A stretch of DNA of 64,000 bases from Brucella tritici (GCF_902825325.1 NZ_CADEAR010000002.1:186001-250000); one strand, 5' to 3'; shown: positions 28,417-37,545, counted from the first letter of the stretch. Program-made: numbers and translations. Notes: generated by a model from the letters alone, not told the origin.

Positions 28417-28773
28417 ATGACTTTCAAGACCCGTATGGCTATGCTTGCCGTTGCGGCAACCGGTCTTCTCGCGGCCACCGCAATCGAGGCTTCAGCACAG
28501 CAATGCGGCGGTGCCTCCTGGTACGCCCTCACTTCCCGCACGGCTTCGGGTGAACGTATGAACCCATCCGGTCTGACCGCAGCGCACCGCACCCTGCCGC
28601 TTGGCAGCAAGGTCAAGGTTACCAATCAACGAAACGGCAAGTCGCTCGTCGTTCGCATCAATGATCGCGGCCCATTCATCAAGGGACGCGTTTTGGACCT
28701 GTCAAAGGGTGCCGCAGGTCGGCTCGGTTTCATCGGCGCAGGACACACCAAGGTCTGCTTTACGCCGCTTTGA
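28417..28773 (+). CDS. RlpA-like double-psi beta-barrel protein
   Basis: A 118-residue secreted protein. The signal peptide is about 1-27 (ends EASA). The rest is one RlpA/DPBB domain, with [27 protein letters not shown] and LDLSKGAA, the conserved blocks of septal-ring lytic transglycosylase RlpA. It has no lipobox and no SPOR domain, so it is a minimal form. A role at the peptidoglycan is inferred. Confidence 0.88.
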   Translation: MTFKTRMAMLAVAATGLLAATAIEASAQQCGGASWYALTSRTASGERMNPSGLTAAHRTLPLGSKVKVTNQRNGKSLVVRINDRGPFIKGRVLDLSKGAAGRLGFIGAGHTKVCFTPL

Positions 28774-28803
28774 TTTCGGCGAAGCTTCGCTCGACGGCTG
28801 GAT

Positions 28804-30264
28804 TTATTTTCGATCCAGCCGGTGGGTGAACCAGCGGGTCAGCTTGATCCAGACCTCATCCTTTTCGGCAGCATCCTCGATCCCATGTTCAAGATTGGGA
28901 TTGTCGTTGACCTCAATCACCACCACGCCGTCGTCCGTTTCCTTGAGATCGACGCCATAAAGTCCGTCACCGATGCAGCGTGCCGCGCGCAGCCCGGTTT
29001 CCAGAACCGACGGCGGCGCATCGCCCAGCGCATAGGAACGAAACCCGCCTTCCAGGGGCTTGCCGCCCGTATCGTGCTTGACGATCTGCCAGTGATTTTT
29101 TGCCATCATATACTGGCAGATGAAAAGTGGCTTGCCGTCGAGAACGCCGACGCGCCAGTCGAACTTCGTCGGCATGTATTTCTGCGCCAGCAGGAGATCG
29201 CTGTCCTCCAGCCATAAAGTGGCGAGCGCTTTCAATTCGGCAAAATCCTTCACCTTCTTCACACCGCGCGAAAATGACGAATCCGGTATCTTGATCACCA
29301 TCGGAAAGTTGAGCACATCGGCAGCGCGCTCCAGATCCTCCTCGCCTGCAATCATCACCGTCGGCGGAACCGCCACGTCGTTCGCCTGCATCAGTTCGTG
29401 CAGATAGACCTTGTTCGTGCAGCGGATCATGGAAATCGGATCATCGATCACCGGCATGTTTTCCTGCTGCGCCCGCCGGGCAAACCGGTAAGTATGATTG
29501 GAGATCGACGTCGTCTCGCGGATGAATAGTGCGTCAAAATTGGCAAGCCGCGGCAGATCGCGCTTGCCGATAGGCTCGACTTCCACCCCGAGCCGGGCCG
29601 CTATCCTCGCCCAGTGCTTCAGCGTCGAGACGGTAGACGGCGGCATAGCCTCCTTCGGATCGCACAGAGTTGCGAAGGAGTAGCGGGCTGGAACCTTTGG
29701 GCGTGCTGCGCGCCACTCACGCTGGGTATAGCGATCAAGTGCGTCCTCGAAGCGTTCCTTCTGCGTTTTGGTAAACTTGGTGATATTCGCAAAGCCGATC
29801 TTCTGGATCCGCGCCCATTCACCGGATTTGACCGTGACTTCCAGCGACGGCGCGCGAAACCAGTCGAAGAGCAACCGTCCAAACCGCTCAAACTCGGGAT
29901 TATCGGCAAGGCCAAAATGCACATGGATCGTTTCCGGTGCTTTTTCCGGATGCTTGCCGAGCGCCTTGTTCAGCATGTCTTCCAGCTCGGGAATGGCGTT
30001 TTCATAAAGTCGCCGTTCCGACAGGTCGATCATCGTTTCCACGGAGGGGATGATGCGATGCCCCCGCGCTTCAGCCAGAAGCGAAGCGTAATATCCACGG
30101 CTTTGATATGCGTAGGAGCGCGACAAGTTGATGATGCGCGGGCGCAACTGTCCGTTGAAGAGCGCGGGATGCGCGAGATAGTCGCGCGTGGTCATGACCT
30201 TGTGTGGCGTCGCCCCGTTATCGATATCCGAGAGGCGCCCTACCAGAATGACGCAGATCGTCAT
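28804..30264 (-). CDS. RimK-like ATP-grasp ligase with RLAN N-terminal domain
   Basis: A 486-residue amide ligase. The N-terminal ~200 residues (MTICVILVGRLSDIDNG..., FNGQLRPRIINLSRSYAYQSRGYYASLLAE) match the RLAN domain that accompanies a subset of RimK-like ATP-grasp enzymes. The ATP-grasp part (about 270-465) has nucleotide-binding Lys285 and Lys325 (FPMVIK) and metal ligands Asp439, Glu451 and Asn453 (VVIEVNDNPN). The start overlaps the stop of the GNAT-C39 gene (TGATG), so the two products are made together. Families with this pairing are predicted to build or modify peptides; the substrate is unknown. Confidence 0.9.
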   Translation of the reverse strand: MTICVILVGRLSDIDNGATPHKVMTTRDYLAHPALFNGQLRPRIINLSRSYAYQSRGYYASLLAEARGHRIIPSVETMIDLSERRLYENAIPELEDMLNKALGKHPEKAPETIHVHFGLADNPEFERFGRLLFDWFRAPSLEVTVKSGEWARIQKIGFANITKFTKTQKERFEDALDRYTQREWRAARPKVPARYSFATLCDPKEAMPPSTVSTLKHWARIAARLGVEVEPIGKRDLPRLANFDALFIRETTSISNHTYRFARRAQQENMPVIDDPISMIRCTNKVYLHELMQANDVAVPPTVMIAGEEDLERAADVLNFPMVIKIPDSSFSRGVKKVKDFAELKALATLWLEDSDLLLAQKYMPTKFDWRVGVLDGKPLFICQYMMAKNHWQIVKHDTGGKPLEGGFRSYALGDAPPSVLETGLRAARCIGDGLYGVDLKETDDGVVVIEVNDNPNLEHGIEDAAEKDEVWIKLTRWFTHRLDRK

Positions 30265-31370
30265 CAGTCCGTCCTTTTTTCCAGAATAACGGCTGCCCTG
30301 AGCCCATCACTGCCGAACCGTGCGATGCGGTCGAAAATATGGAAGGGAACAGGGACGTTTGCAGCATCGGCGATGGTTTCGCCAAGCTCTTCCTCCACCC
30401 AGGGGTCGTGAATGAGAATGTGCCGCCCGTCTTCACCATGGGCCAGCACCCAGTGCGGCACTTTCTTGCCGAACATATGATAACCGCTGACCAAGACGAT
30501 CACAGCCGCCCCACGGCGCAAGGCAGCCAGAATGTCGTGCAGGGTGAAACCACGATAGTCCACCGGAATGGCATAGGCTTCCGTGCGCTGGCGAAAATCG
30601 GTTTGCGCCAGTTGCATTACCTTGCGCTTTTCTTCCGAGCGCACCGATTGCAGGAAAAGCATGTCCTCAATGGATACGATGATCGACGCTTTCAGACCGC
30701 GCTCATGCGCAGCGACCGCAAGTCCGAAAGGCTCGCAGCCGCCCGGCCCCGACATCATATAGATCGTCGTCGCATCGCGCCAAAGGCGGACTTCCAGCAC
30801 GGGATCGAGCCGCGTCTCCCAATTGTGTCGGGCAAGCACCATCATCAGGCAAGCCGCACCGCAGGTAAAATCGGTCGTCTGCTCGTAGTAAGGGAAAGCT
30901 GTGACCGGTGAAATCTCCCCGCGAACCGTCTTTTCGAAACGTAGCGCATCCGAATGATCAGCATAATAGTCGAGATAGCGTCCGATGGGGCGATAACCGT
31001 GCCGCTTGTAGAGTGCGATGGCGCGTTCGTTGTCCTCGCGCACCTCCAGCCGCAGCAACGGACGGTCGTGGTCGTAAGCTGCCGTTTCCGCCGCCTGCAA
31101 CAGGAGAGAGCCGATGCCTTTGACCTTGGCCTCCGGGTCGACAGCAATCGAGTAAAGCCGTGCAAGTGCAGTGCCATGACGAAACAGGATCATCGCATAG
31201 CCGATGACGGTCCCTTCCATTGTTGCAACGATGGTTTCTGCGGTCGGTCGCGCGATGAGGGCGCGAAATGAACGGCGGGAAATTCGGTCTGTCTCGAAAC
31301 AGCGCTCTTCGATGCGCATGAGCGCATCTATGTCGTCTGCCGTGGCCTTGCGCGTCGTTGCGCCTGTCAT
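30264..31370 (-). CDS. GNAT acetyltransferase fused to C39/papain-like cysteine peptidase
   Basis: A 368-residue two-domain protein. Residues 1-150 form a GNAT domain with the acetyl-CoA loop VKGIGSLLL (83-91) and the LEVREDNERAIALYKRHGY segment. Residues 155-368 are a papain-like peptidase of the C39 type with Cys170 (TDFTCGAACLMM), His306 (VPHWVLAHGEDG) and Asp322 (ILIHDPW). All three catalytic residues are intact. It is the first gene of a two-gene operon with the RLAN/ATP-grasp ligase. No ABC exporter is adjacent, so it is not an ordinary C39 bacteriocin maturation protease. The start at 31370 fits the domain boundary. Confidence 0.9.
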   Translation of the reverse strand: MTGATTRKATADDIDALMRIEERCFETDRISRRSFRALIARPTAETIVATMEGTVIGYAMILFRHGTALARLYSIAVDPEAKVKGIGSLLLQAAETAAYDHDRPLLRLEVREDNERAIALYKRHGYRPIGRYLDYYADHSDALRFEKTVRGEISPVTAFPYYEQTTDFTCGAACLMMVLARHNWETRLDPVLEVRLWRDATTIYMMSGPGGCEPFGLAVAAHERGLKASIIVSIEDMLFLQSVRSEEKRKVMQLAQTDFRQRTEAYAIPVDYRGFTLHDILAALRRGAAVIVLVSGYHMFGKKVPHWVLAHGEDGRHILIHDPWVEEELGETIADAANVPVPFHIFDRIARFGSDGLRAAVILEKRTD

Positions 31371-31546
31371 CTTTTGGCCTTTGCAAATGGATCGTTATGA
31401 TCCGGTCGAACAACAACAATTGGCTTATTCGAGGCAAAAGACAAGCGCCCGGACCGTGGCAAAATTATGAGTGATTTTCACCGCCCGATCCGCTTCGAAA
31501 AGCTTACAAATTCAATCACTAATTGCATTTTTTAAGAATACCCTCA

Positions 31547-31561
31547 TTAACCATTAATTAA
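31547..31561. promoter_or_regulatory. Putative CtrA box 1
   Basis: TTAA-CCATTAA-TTAA, an exact TTAA-N7-TTAA site including TTAACCAT, in the 295-nt divergent region and 105-119 nt before the transglutaminase-like gene. Confidence 0.6.
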
Positions 31562-31613
31562 GAAGTCGAGCGACCCCGAGGCGAACTGAATTGACTCCGG
31601 AGTATTTCAGCCA

Positions 31614-31628
31614 TTAACGTTTCGTTAA
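31614..31628. promoter_or_regulatory. Putative CtrA box 2
   Basis: TTAA-CGTTTCG-TTAA, a second exact spacing match 38-52 nt before the ATG. It overlaps a likely promoter whose -35 may be TTGACT at 31591-31596. Confidence 0.6.
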
Positions 31629-31665
31629 TAAATGAGTAACTGGCGAAAACCAAAGGGCGTTGAGT

Positions 31666-32286
31666 ATGTTTTGCGTTGTTCGCTCGACCACAAAGATTAT
31701 GGCAGCCGCCGGTTTCGCCGCTTCGCTGCTGATGGCAAGCTTTGGTGCACAAGCCGCCTCCGGCGACTTCATGCAGACCGGCAAGTTGACCTCGCAGCCG
31801 ATCGGACATTATGAATTCTGCAAGCGCGAAGCCAAGGAATGCGGCATCACCAGCCGTGACACCCGCGCACTGCAGCTCAACCATTCGAATTGGCAGCGCA
31901 TCGTCGAGATCAATCTTGCGGTCAATGAAAGCATCAAGCCGATGACCGACATGGAAATCTACGGCGTTGAGGAATACTGGGCTTACCCGACAACCGTTGG
32001 TGACTGCGAAGATTACGTATTGCTGAAGCAGCGTGAATTGCAGAAGGCGGGCATCCCGATTACCGATCTTCTGATCACTGTCGTTCGCAAGCCGGACGGC
32101 GAAGGCCATGCGGTCCTCACCGTTCGCACGGATCGTGGCGACTTCGTTCTCGACAATCTGACCGACGAAGTCATGCGCTGGAACGAGACGGATTATACCT
32201 ATCTGAAACGTCAGGCCGCCAGTGATACCGGTCGCTGGGTCACGATCGAAGGCCCGGACAATCTTCTCGTCGGCGCAGTGCACTGA
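31666..32286 (+). CDS. Transglutaminase-like cysteine peptidase (BTLCP family)
   Basis: A 206-residue secreted protein. The signal peptide is about 1-30 (ends GAQA). The COG3672/BTLCP catalytic triad is visible: Cys114 in TTVGDCEDY, His148 in GEGHAVLTV and Asp163 in FVLDNLTD. Family members include LapG-like periplasmic proteases, but many rhizobial members are uncharacterised. The ATG at 31666 was preferred to a TTG two codons upstream because AAGGG is then correctly spaced. Two CtrA boxes upstream suggest cell-cycle control. Confidence 0.9.
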   Translation: MFCVVRSTTKIMAAAGFAASLLMASFGAQAASGDFMQTGKLTSQPIGHYEFCKREAKECGITSRDTRALQLNHSNWQRIVEINLAVNESIKPMTDMEIYGVEEYWAYPTTVGDCEDYVLLKQRELQKAGIPITDLLITVVRKPDGEGHAVLTVRTDRGDFVLDNLTDEVMRWNETDYTYLKRQAASDTGRWVTIEGPDNLLVGAVH

Positions 32287-32319
32287 TATCGAAACGTCCC
32301 GATTGATTTTGAAGATGGT

Positions 32320-32344
32320 CCCGGAATGTGTTATTCATTCCGGG
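32320..32344. terminator. Hairpin after the transglutaminase-like gene
   Basis: Perfect 9-bp stem CCCGGAATG/CATTCCGGG with a 7-nt loop, 33 nt after the stop. There is no U-tract on either strand, so it may be a 3' stabilising or weak terminating stem. Confidence 0.45.
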
Positions 32345-32493
32345 TCTAAAAAGGAGAGGTCGGTGCGGTTAGCCCGACCCCCGTTGCAAAGCGGGTCCTG
32401 GCCTTCGCAATTGCTTTCTTTTCGGTATATGCGTCGAGTCCCTTGACCTTCCACTCCGATGCAATGGTGCATTGGAGAACAAAGGTCTTGGTC

Positions 32494-32916
32494 ATGAAAC
32501 AGCAAATCTCCGTCATTACACTTGGTATCGCCGATCTTGAGCGCTCGCGTCGCTTCTACGCCGAGGGTTTCGGCTGGGTGCCCGTTTTTGAAAATGAAGA
32601 AATCATCTTCTACCAGATGAACGGTTTCATTCTCGGAACCTTTCTGAAAGCCTCCCTCGAAGTCGATATGAATCGCGGCGGTCTTCTACAGCCCGGCGCA
32701 TTTTCCCTAGCGCACAATGTGGAACAGAAAGTTGATGTTGCGCCACTCATGGACCGGCTGGTTGCAGCCGGTGGCAAACTGTTGCGGTCTGCTGATGCAC
32801 CAGTCCACGGAGGCTTTCGCGGCTATGTCGCCGATCCCGACGATCATGCCTGGGAAATTGCCTGGAACCCGGCCTGGGCCATCGACGAGAATGGCTTGGT
32901 AACATTCGGAATATGA
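32494..32916 (+). CDS. VOC-family (glyoxalase/dioxygenase-like) protein
   Basis: A 140-residue vicinal-oxygen-chelate fold protein. It shows the paired beta-alpha-beta pattern: ITLGIADLERSRRFYAEGFGW at the start and FRGYVADPDDHAWEIAWNP at the end. The start was set to the ATG at 32494, where the fold begins. The substrate is unknown. A strong terminator follows at once. Confidence 0.88.
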   Translation: MKQQISVITLGIADLERSRRFYAEGFGWVPVFENEEIIFYQMNGFILGTFLKASLEVDMNRGGLLQPGAFSLAHNVEQKVDVAPLMDRLVAAGGKLLRSADAPVHGGFRGYVADPDDHAWEIAWNPAWAIDENGLVTFGI

Positions 32917-32929
32917 ACCCGATGAGATG

Positions 32930-32962
32930 ACCACAGGGCGCGTTTCGCGCCCTGTGGTTTAT
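32930..32962 (+). terminator. Strong hairpin terminator
   Basis: A 13-bp perfect stem (ACCACAGGGCGCG with its complement, 32930-32958) with a 3-nt loop, followed by TTAT. It separates the VOC gene from the phosphatase-like gene. Confidence 0.7.
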
Positions 32963-32986
32963 AAAGATGCGACTATTGGGGACCGC

Positions 32987-33559
32987 ATGACAAAAATCTA
33001 CTTCATCTCCCATCCGGAAGTCGTGATCGATCCAGCAAAACCTGTTCCGTCGTGGAACCTGTCAGAGCGTGGCATTGAACGGATGCGTTTCTTTGCTAGC
33101 CAGCCGGAACTGCAATCCATCACGACGATCTGGTCCAGCACGGAAACAAAGGCAATGGAAGCTGCTGAAATTCTGGCTGGTGTTCTGGGAATTGTTCCCT
33201 CAACAGATCGCCGTTTTAATGAGATCGACCGAAACGCCACCGGCTTTCTGCCCGCCGAACAACACGAGATTGTCACCAATCGATTCTTTTCAGCACCCGA
33301 AACAAGCATTTGCGGGTGGGAGCGGGCCGTTGACGTACAGCAGCGCATTGTGGAAGGCTACGAAGCAGTGAAGCGGCTTGGAACTTCTGGCGATATCGCC
33401 ATCGTCGGCCATGGTGGCGCAGCTACGCTGCTTCTCTGCTTCTTGGCCGGACTTCCGATCAGCCGCCAGTATGATCAGCCCTATCAGGGGCATTACTGGT
33501 GCTACTCAAGCGACGCCGATGCTGTCCTCTATCACTGGAAGCCGATAGCACCGCGTTAA
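32987..33559 (+). CDS. Histidine phosphatase superfamily protein with altered RHG motif
   Basis: A 190-residue protein with the phosphoglycerate-mutase-like fold: MTKIYFISHPE at the start, a central Glu region (FNEID) and the second catalytic His in IAIVGHGGAATLLLC. The usual RHG triplet is SHP here, and the second arginine segment reads SSTETKAMEAA. The catalytic histidines are kept but the phosphate-binding arginines are not obvious. The ATG at 32987 follows GGGG. The substrate is unknown, and activity may be weak or altered. Confidence 0.8.
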   Translation: MTKIYFISHPEVVIDPAKPVPSWNLSERGIERMRFFASQPELQSITTIWSSTETKAMEAAEILAGVLGIVPSTDRRFNEIDRNATGFLPAEQHEIVTNRFFSAPETSICGWERAVDVQQRIVEGYEAVKRLGTSGDIAIVGHGGAATLLLCFLAGLPISRQYDQPYQGHYWCYSSDADAVLYHWKPIAPR

Positions 33560-33575
33560 TGGCTTGCGCGGTAGC

Positions 33576-35108
33576 TTATGCTGCGGAAACCAGCCTTTCT
33601 GCGCCCATGCGATAGGATATGGCGCTGGCCAGATGTATGCGACCGACCTTGTCGCTGGCGTCCAGATCGGCAAGCGTGCGGGCGACCTTCAGAATGCGAT
33701 GATAGGCGCGGGCGGAAAAACGCATCTGCTCGCTTGCGTCGCGCAAAAGCTTGAGACCGGCTGCATCCGGCTGGGCGACTTCCTCTATCAGCTTCGCCGA
33801 ACAATAAGCGTTGGTCATGGACGGTTCCAGACCACGCGCGGAATAGCGCGCGGTTTGGATTGCGCGGGCACGGGCGACGCGTTGCGCGACCGTCTCGCTC
33901 GATTCCGATCGGGATGGCTTGATGAGATCGAAGGCGGAGACAGCAGGCATGTCCACACGCAAATCGATACGGTCGAGAAGTGGGCCTGAAATGCGCGCCT
34001 GATAGTCGGACTGACAACGCGGCCCGCGTGCGCAGACATGGCCGGGTTCACCCGCCATGCCGCAACGGCAAGGATTCATGGCAGCAATCAACTGAAAGCG
34101 CGCCGGATAGCTGGTTCGGTGATTGACGCGCGCAATGAGACATTCGCCGGTTTCGAGCGGCTGGCGCAGAGAATCCAGTACCTGTGGTGAGAATTCCGGA
34201 AACTCGTCCAGAAACAGTACGCCGTTATGCGCAAGCGATACCTCGCCGGGCTTTGCACGCAGCCCGCCGCCAACCATTGCCGCCATTGAGGCTGAATGAT
34301 GCGGCGCCCGGAACGGACGGCGATCTGACAGTTTTCCACCCGAAAGCTCACCCGCAATCGAGGCAATCATCGATACGTCCAGTAACTCGCGCGGAGAAAG
34401 GCGAGGCAGAATGGACGGCAATCGCTGAGCAAGCATGGATTTGCCTGATCCCGGCGGTCCGACGAGCAGCAGATTGTGATTGCCTGCAGCGGCGATCTCA
34501 AGCGCACGCTTGGCGGTTTCCTGTCCCTTTATGTCGGCAAGATCGAGTTCCGTTTCACCAGAAATCCGCATAGATGGTTCCGGCCGGGTCAGAACCTGTG
34601 TGCCGCGAAAATGATTGGCAAGGGCGATCAGACTGCGCGGAGCAAGGATATCGATGTCGGCACCCGCCCAGGCTGCCTCCGGCCCACAAGCATAAGGGCA
34701 GATGAGCCCCTTCTCGTCCCGGTTCGCACCGATTGCAGCAGGCAGGACGCCTGCCACTGGTGTTATCGAACCATCGAGCGATAGTTCACCCAGAACGAGA
34801 TAGGACTGGATCGCATCCGCTGGAATGGCGCCGATTGCCGCCATAAGCCCGACAGCAATGGGCAAATCATAATGCGACCCTTCTTTCGGCAGATCGGCAG
34901 GTGCCAGATTGACTGTCACCCGTTTGGTTGGCATGGAAAGGCCAGAGGCGTGCAACGCCGCCTGCACCCGCTCCCGGCTTTCTGCCACGGCCTTGTCCGG
35001 CAAGCCGACAATGGACATGCCCATCTTGCCCGGTGCAACCATCACCTGCACGTCGACAGGCACAGCTTCTATGCCTTGAAAAGCAACTGTTCCAACCCGC
35101 GCGACCAT
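33576..35108 (-). CDS. comM: YifB/ComM Mg-chelatase-like AAA+ ATPase
   Basis: A 510-residue protein. The N-terminal ChlI-like domain opens MVARVGTVAFQGIEA and includes IVGLPDKAVAESRERV. The AAA+ core has Walker A GPPGSGKS (about 220), Walker B VLFLDEFPEF, and the FRAPHHSAS motif. The cysteine cluster MNPCRCG/HVCARGPRCQ and a C-terminal helical domain complete it. ComM homologues are helicases promoting branch migration in natural transformation; whether that applies here is unknown. The start at 35108 was preferred over a TTG seven codons earlier. Confidence 0.95.
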   Translation of the reverse strand: MVARVGTVAFQGIEAVPVDVQVMVAPGKMGMSIVGLPDKAVAESRERVQAALHASGLSMPTKRVTVNLAPADLPKEGSHYDLPIAVGLMAAIGAIPADAIQSYLVLGELSLDGSITPVAGVLPAAIGANRDEKGLICPYACGPEAAWAGADIDILAPRSLIALANHFRGTQVLTRPEPSMRISGETELDLADIKGQETAKRALEIAAAGNHNLLLVGPPGSGKSMLAQRLPSILPRLSPRELLDVSMIASIAGELSGGKLSDRRPFRAPHHSASMAAMVGGGLRAKPGEVSLAHNGVLFLDEFPEFSPQVLDSLRQPLETGECLIARVNHRTSYPARFQLIAAMNPCRCGMAGEPGHVCARGPRCQSDYQARISGPLLDRIDLRVDMPAVSAFDLIKPSRSESSETVAQRVARARAIQTARYSARGLEPSMTNAYCSAKLIEEVAQPDAAGLKLLRDASEQMRFSARAYHRILKVARTLADLDASDKVGRIHLASAISYRMGAERLVSAA

Positions 35109-35230
35109 GTGCCCCCGCTCGCCACGCAATACATCTCTTAAGTGAGTAAAAACTCAAATACAACTTAGAGAGTTAAGCACGGACGAGCGGCAAGTTCAAG
35201 AACGTTAAGAGAACAAATTTGGGTCGGCTC

Positions 35231-36169
35231 CTACCGCCTGGCTTCGACCGCATCCCAGAACAGGGCCGCAATGTTGGTCCCGTCGAAACGCTGGATTTCG
35301 CGGATACCAGTTGGAGAGGTAACGTTGATTTCGGTCATGTAATCGCCGATCACATCGATGCCAACCAGGATGAAGCCACGCTCCCTCAACGATGGTCCAA
35401 TGCGTTCGCAAATCTCGCGTTCCCGCGGCGTCAGCTTGCTCTGTTCCGCACGCCCACCAACATGCATGTTGGAACGGGCATCGGTTTCCGACGGCACACG
35501 ATTAATCGCGCCGACGGGTTCGCCGTCGATCAGAATGATGCGCTTGTCACCAGCGCGCACGTCTTTCAGATAGCGCTGCGCGATGAACGGCTCCGTGAAG
35601 AGCTGGCCGAACATTTCCAGAAGCGAGGTCAGGTTGCGGTCACCATCGGCCAGATGGAAGACGCCCGCACCGCCATTGCCGTAAAGCGGCTTCAAAATAA
35701 TGTCGCCGAACTCGCGACGGAAATCCATGACTTCCTGCGGGTCCTTGGTGATGAGTGTTTCCGGCATCAGGTCAGGAAACTCTGTCACGAAGATTTTTTC
35801 GGGACTATTGCGCACCCAGGCCGGATCATTGACCACCAGTGTCTTCGGGTGAATCCGCTCCAGAAGATGGGTTGTGGTAATGTAGTTCATGTCGAAGGGC
35901 GGGTCCTGACGCAGAAGCACCACATCCATTTCCGAAAGGTCACGGCGGGTCGGCTCGCCCAGCGAATAGTGATCGCCCTTGACGTCGCGCACTTCCATTT
36001 TTTCCAAGCGGGCGGAAACGACGCCGTCACGCATCGAAAGCCGGTCCGGCGTATAATGGTAAAGCTCATGACCGCGCTTCTGCGCCTCGAGCGAAAGGGC
36101 GAATGTGGTATCGCCTGCAATGTTCACCGTGCTGATATGGTCCATCTGGACCGCGACTTTGAGAGCCAT
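35231..36169 (-). CDS. gshB: Glutathione synthetase
   Basis: A 312-residue ATP-grasp enzyme joining glycine to gamma-glutamylcysteine. Diagnostic blocks are [45 protein letters not shown] and [22 protein letters not shown]. The length matches bacterial GshB. It is a single gene with an ATG at 36169 and an AGGAAAT ribosome site, divergent from the SMP-30 gene. Confidence 0.97.
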   Translation of the reverse strand: MALKVAVQMDHISTVNIAGDTTFALSLEAQKRGHELYHYTPDRLSMRDGVVSARLEKMEVRDVKGDHYSLGEPTRRDLSEMDVVLLRQDPPFDMNYITTTHLLERIHPKTLVVNDPAWVRNSPEKIFVTEFPDLMPETLITKDPQEVMDFRREFGDIILKPLYGNGGAGVFHLADGDRNLTSLLEMFGQLFTEPFIAQRYLKDVRAGDKRIILIDGEPVGAINRVPSETDARSNMHVGGRAEQSKLTPREREICERIGPSLRERGFILVGIDVIGDYMTEINVTSPTGIREIQRFDGTNIAALFWDAVEARR

Positions 36170-36343
36170 GATTTCCTCGCGATTCGAAGTTGCGGGAAAT
36201 CTAAAACGGAATGATCAGGCAACATAGCCCTTTCTCTCAATCCGGCTCGGTACGCTATTCCAATGTGCAAAGTTAAACTGGATCGGCTTTCATCGGTTGT
36301 CTATGCTGGTTGTAATCGGTTCGGCCGTTTCGGGAGGGAAAAA

Positions 36344-37219
36344 GTGACCGTCGTTAAAACCACTTTGTTTGCTGATCATATAGCGCAACTGGGCGAGGGC
36401 CCCGGCTACGATCCTCTGAGCGGAAATGTCTGGTGGTTCGATATTCTCGGCCAAAAACTGATCGAGAAAAACTGGGAAAACGGCGAGATACATGTTCATG
36501 CACTCGGCATGAAGGCCAGCGCCCTGGCCGTTATCGATCGTGATCGGCAGTTGATCGTCAGCGAACATGGGCTGTTCATTCGCGAGCGGGCAAATGGGCG
36601 ATTGACCCTTCATCATCCGCTTGAAGCCGAGAATGAAGTCACCCGTTCCAATGATGCGCGCGTGCATCCTTCGGGATCGTTCTGGATCGGCACGATGGGC
36701 AAAAAAGCCGAAACCGATGCAGGTTCGATCTGGTGGTATCGCGAAGGCCAGGTGAAAAAGCTTTTCTCCGGCATTACGATCACCAATTCGATCTGCTTTT
36801 CTCCCGACGGAAAAATCGCCTATTTCGCCGATACGGATCGCAATATCATCTGGCGGGTCGACACTGATCCAGAAACCGGATTGCCGATATCCGACAAAAG
36901 CGTATTCCATCACCGCGTCGAAGATGGCGGTGTCGATGGCTCGGTTGTCGATGCGGAAGGTACGCTGTGGAATGCCTGCTGGGGGGGCAGCTCGATCAAT
37001 GCCTATTCCCCGCAAGGCCGCCTGATCCGCTCGATTTCGCTGCCGGTCCGCCAGCCATCATGTCCCGCTTTCGTCGGGCCGGATGCAACCGTGATGATCG
37101 TGACCAGCGCCTATGAGGGCCTAGACGAAGAGGCCCGTCGTTCTGATGCTCACGCTGGAAAGGTGCTGCTGCTCGATTTGACGCTTGCCGGACGGCATGA
37201 TCCACCCGTTCGGCTTTAG
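36344..37219 (+). CDS. SMP-30/gluconolactonase-family lactonase
   Basis: A 291-residue beta-propeller. Metal ligands are suggested by the Glu in LGEGPGYD, Asn-Asp in RSNDARVHPSGSFWIGTM, ITITNSICFSPDG and DGGVDGSVVDAEG. GTG at 36344 was chosen as start because GGGAGGGAAAAA precedes it; the longer ATG frame at 36263 has an unrelated Cys/Arg-rich extension. It likely hydrolyses a sugar lactone. A strong bidirectional terminator follows. Confidence 0.9.
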   Translation: MTVVKTTLFADHIAQLGEGPGYDPLSGNVWWFDILGQKLIEKNWENGEIHVHALGMKASALAVIDRDRQLIVSEHGLFIRERANGRLTLHHPLEAENEVTRSNDARVHPSGSFWIGTMGKKAETDAGSIWWYREGQVKKLFSGITITNSICFSPDGKIAYFADTDRNIIWRVDTDPETGLPISDKSVFHHRVEDGGVDGSVVDAEGTLWNACWGGSSINAYSPQGRLIRSISLPVRQPSCPAFVGPDATVMIVTSAYEGLDEEARRSDAHAGKVLLLDLTLAGRHDPPVRL

Positions 37220-37231
37220 GGTAAAATTTTA

Positions 37232-37256
37232 AAAGGGCCCTTGTGGGCCCTTTGAT
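37232..37256. terminator. Bidirectional terminator
   Basis: Perfect stem AAAGGGCCC/GGGCCCTTT with a 4-nt loop and T-rich flanks on both strands, between converging genes. Confidence 0.8.
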
Positions 37257-37257
37257 T

Positions 37258-37545
37258 TTAGATACCTTCAACGATGACTATTTCACCATCCGCAACCGTC
37301 TGGCGGATTGCCTTCGCGGCCTGATATTCGGGTGAATTGTAGCAATCGAGCGCGTGCTGCATGGTTTCGAACTCAATGATTACGTTGCGGGCACGACCCT
37401 GTCCCTCGACTGCGTCTGTCTTACCGCCACGCGCAATGAAATTTGCACCATAACGCTCGAACGCCGGTTTTGCGGTCGAAACATAATCCTTGTATCGCTC
37501 GGGATCACGAACATCCACGCGGGCAATCCAGTAGGCTTTGGTCAT
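37258..37545 (-). CDS. DUF1330 family protein
   Basis: A 95-residue ferredoxin-like alpha/beta-barrel protein. DUF1330 marks are MTKAYWIARVDVRDPERYKDY, a central FIARGGK and NVIIEFETMQHALDCYNSPEYQ. The start at 37545 has an excellent GGAGGAAA site. It follows pyrF by only 13 nt, so the two are probably cotranscribed. The function is unknown. Confidence 0.92.
   Translation of the reverse strand: MTKAYWIARVDVRDPERYKDYVSTAKPAFERYGANFIARGGKTDAVEGQGRARNVIIEFETMQHALDCYNSPEYQAAKAIRQTVADGEIVIVEGI

Noticed and set aside
30264-31370. Bacteriocin-type C39 leader peptidase
   Set aside because: No ABC transporter domain, exporter gene or double-glycine precursor lies nearby; the fusion partner is a GNAT domain.
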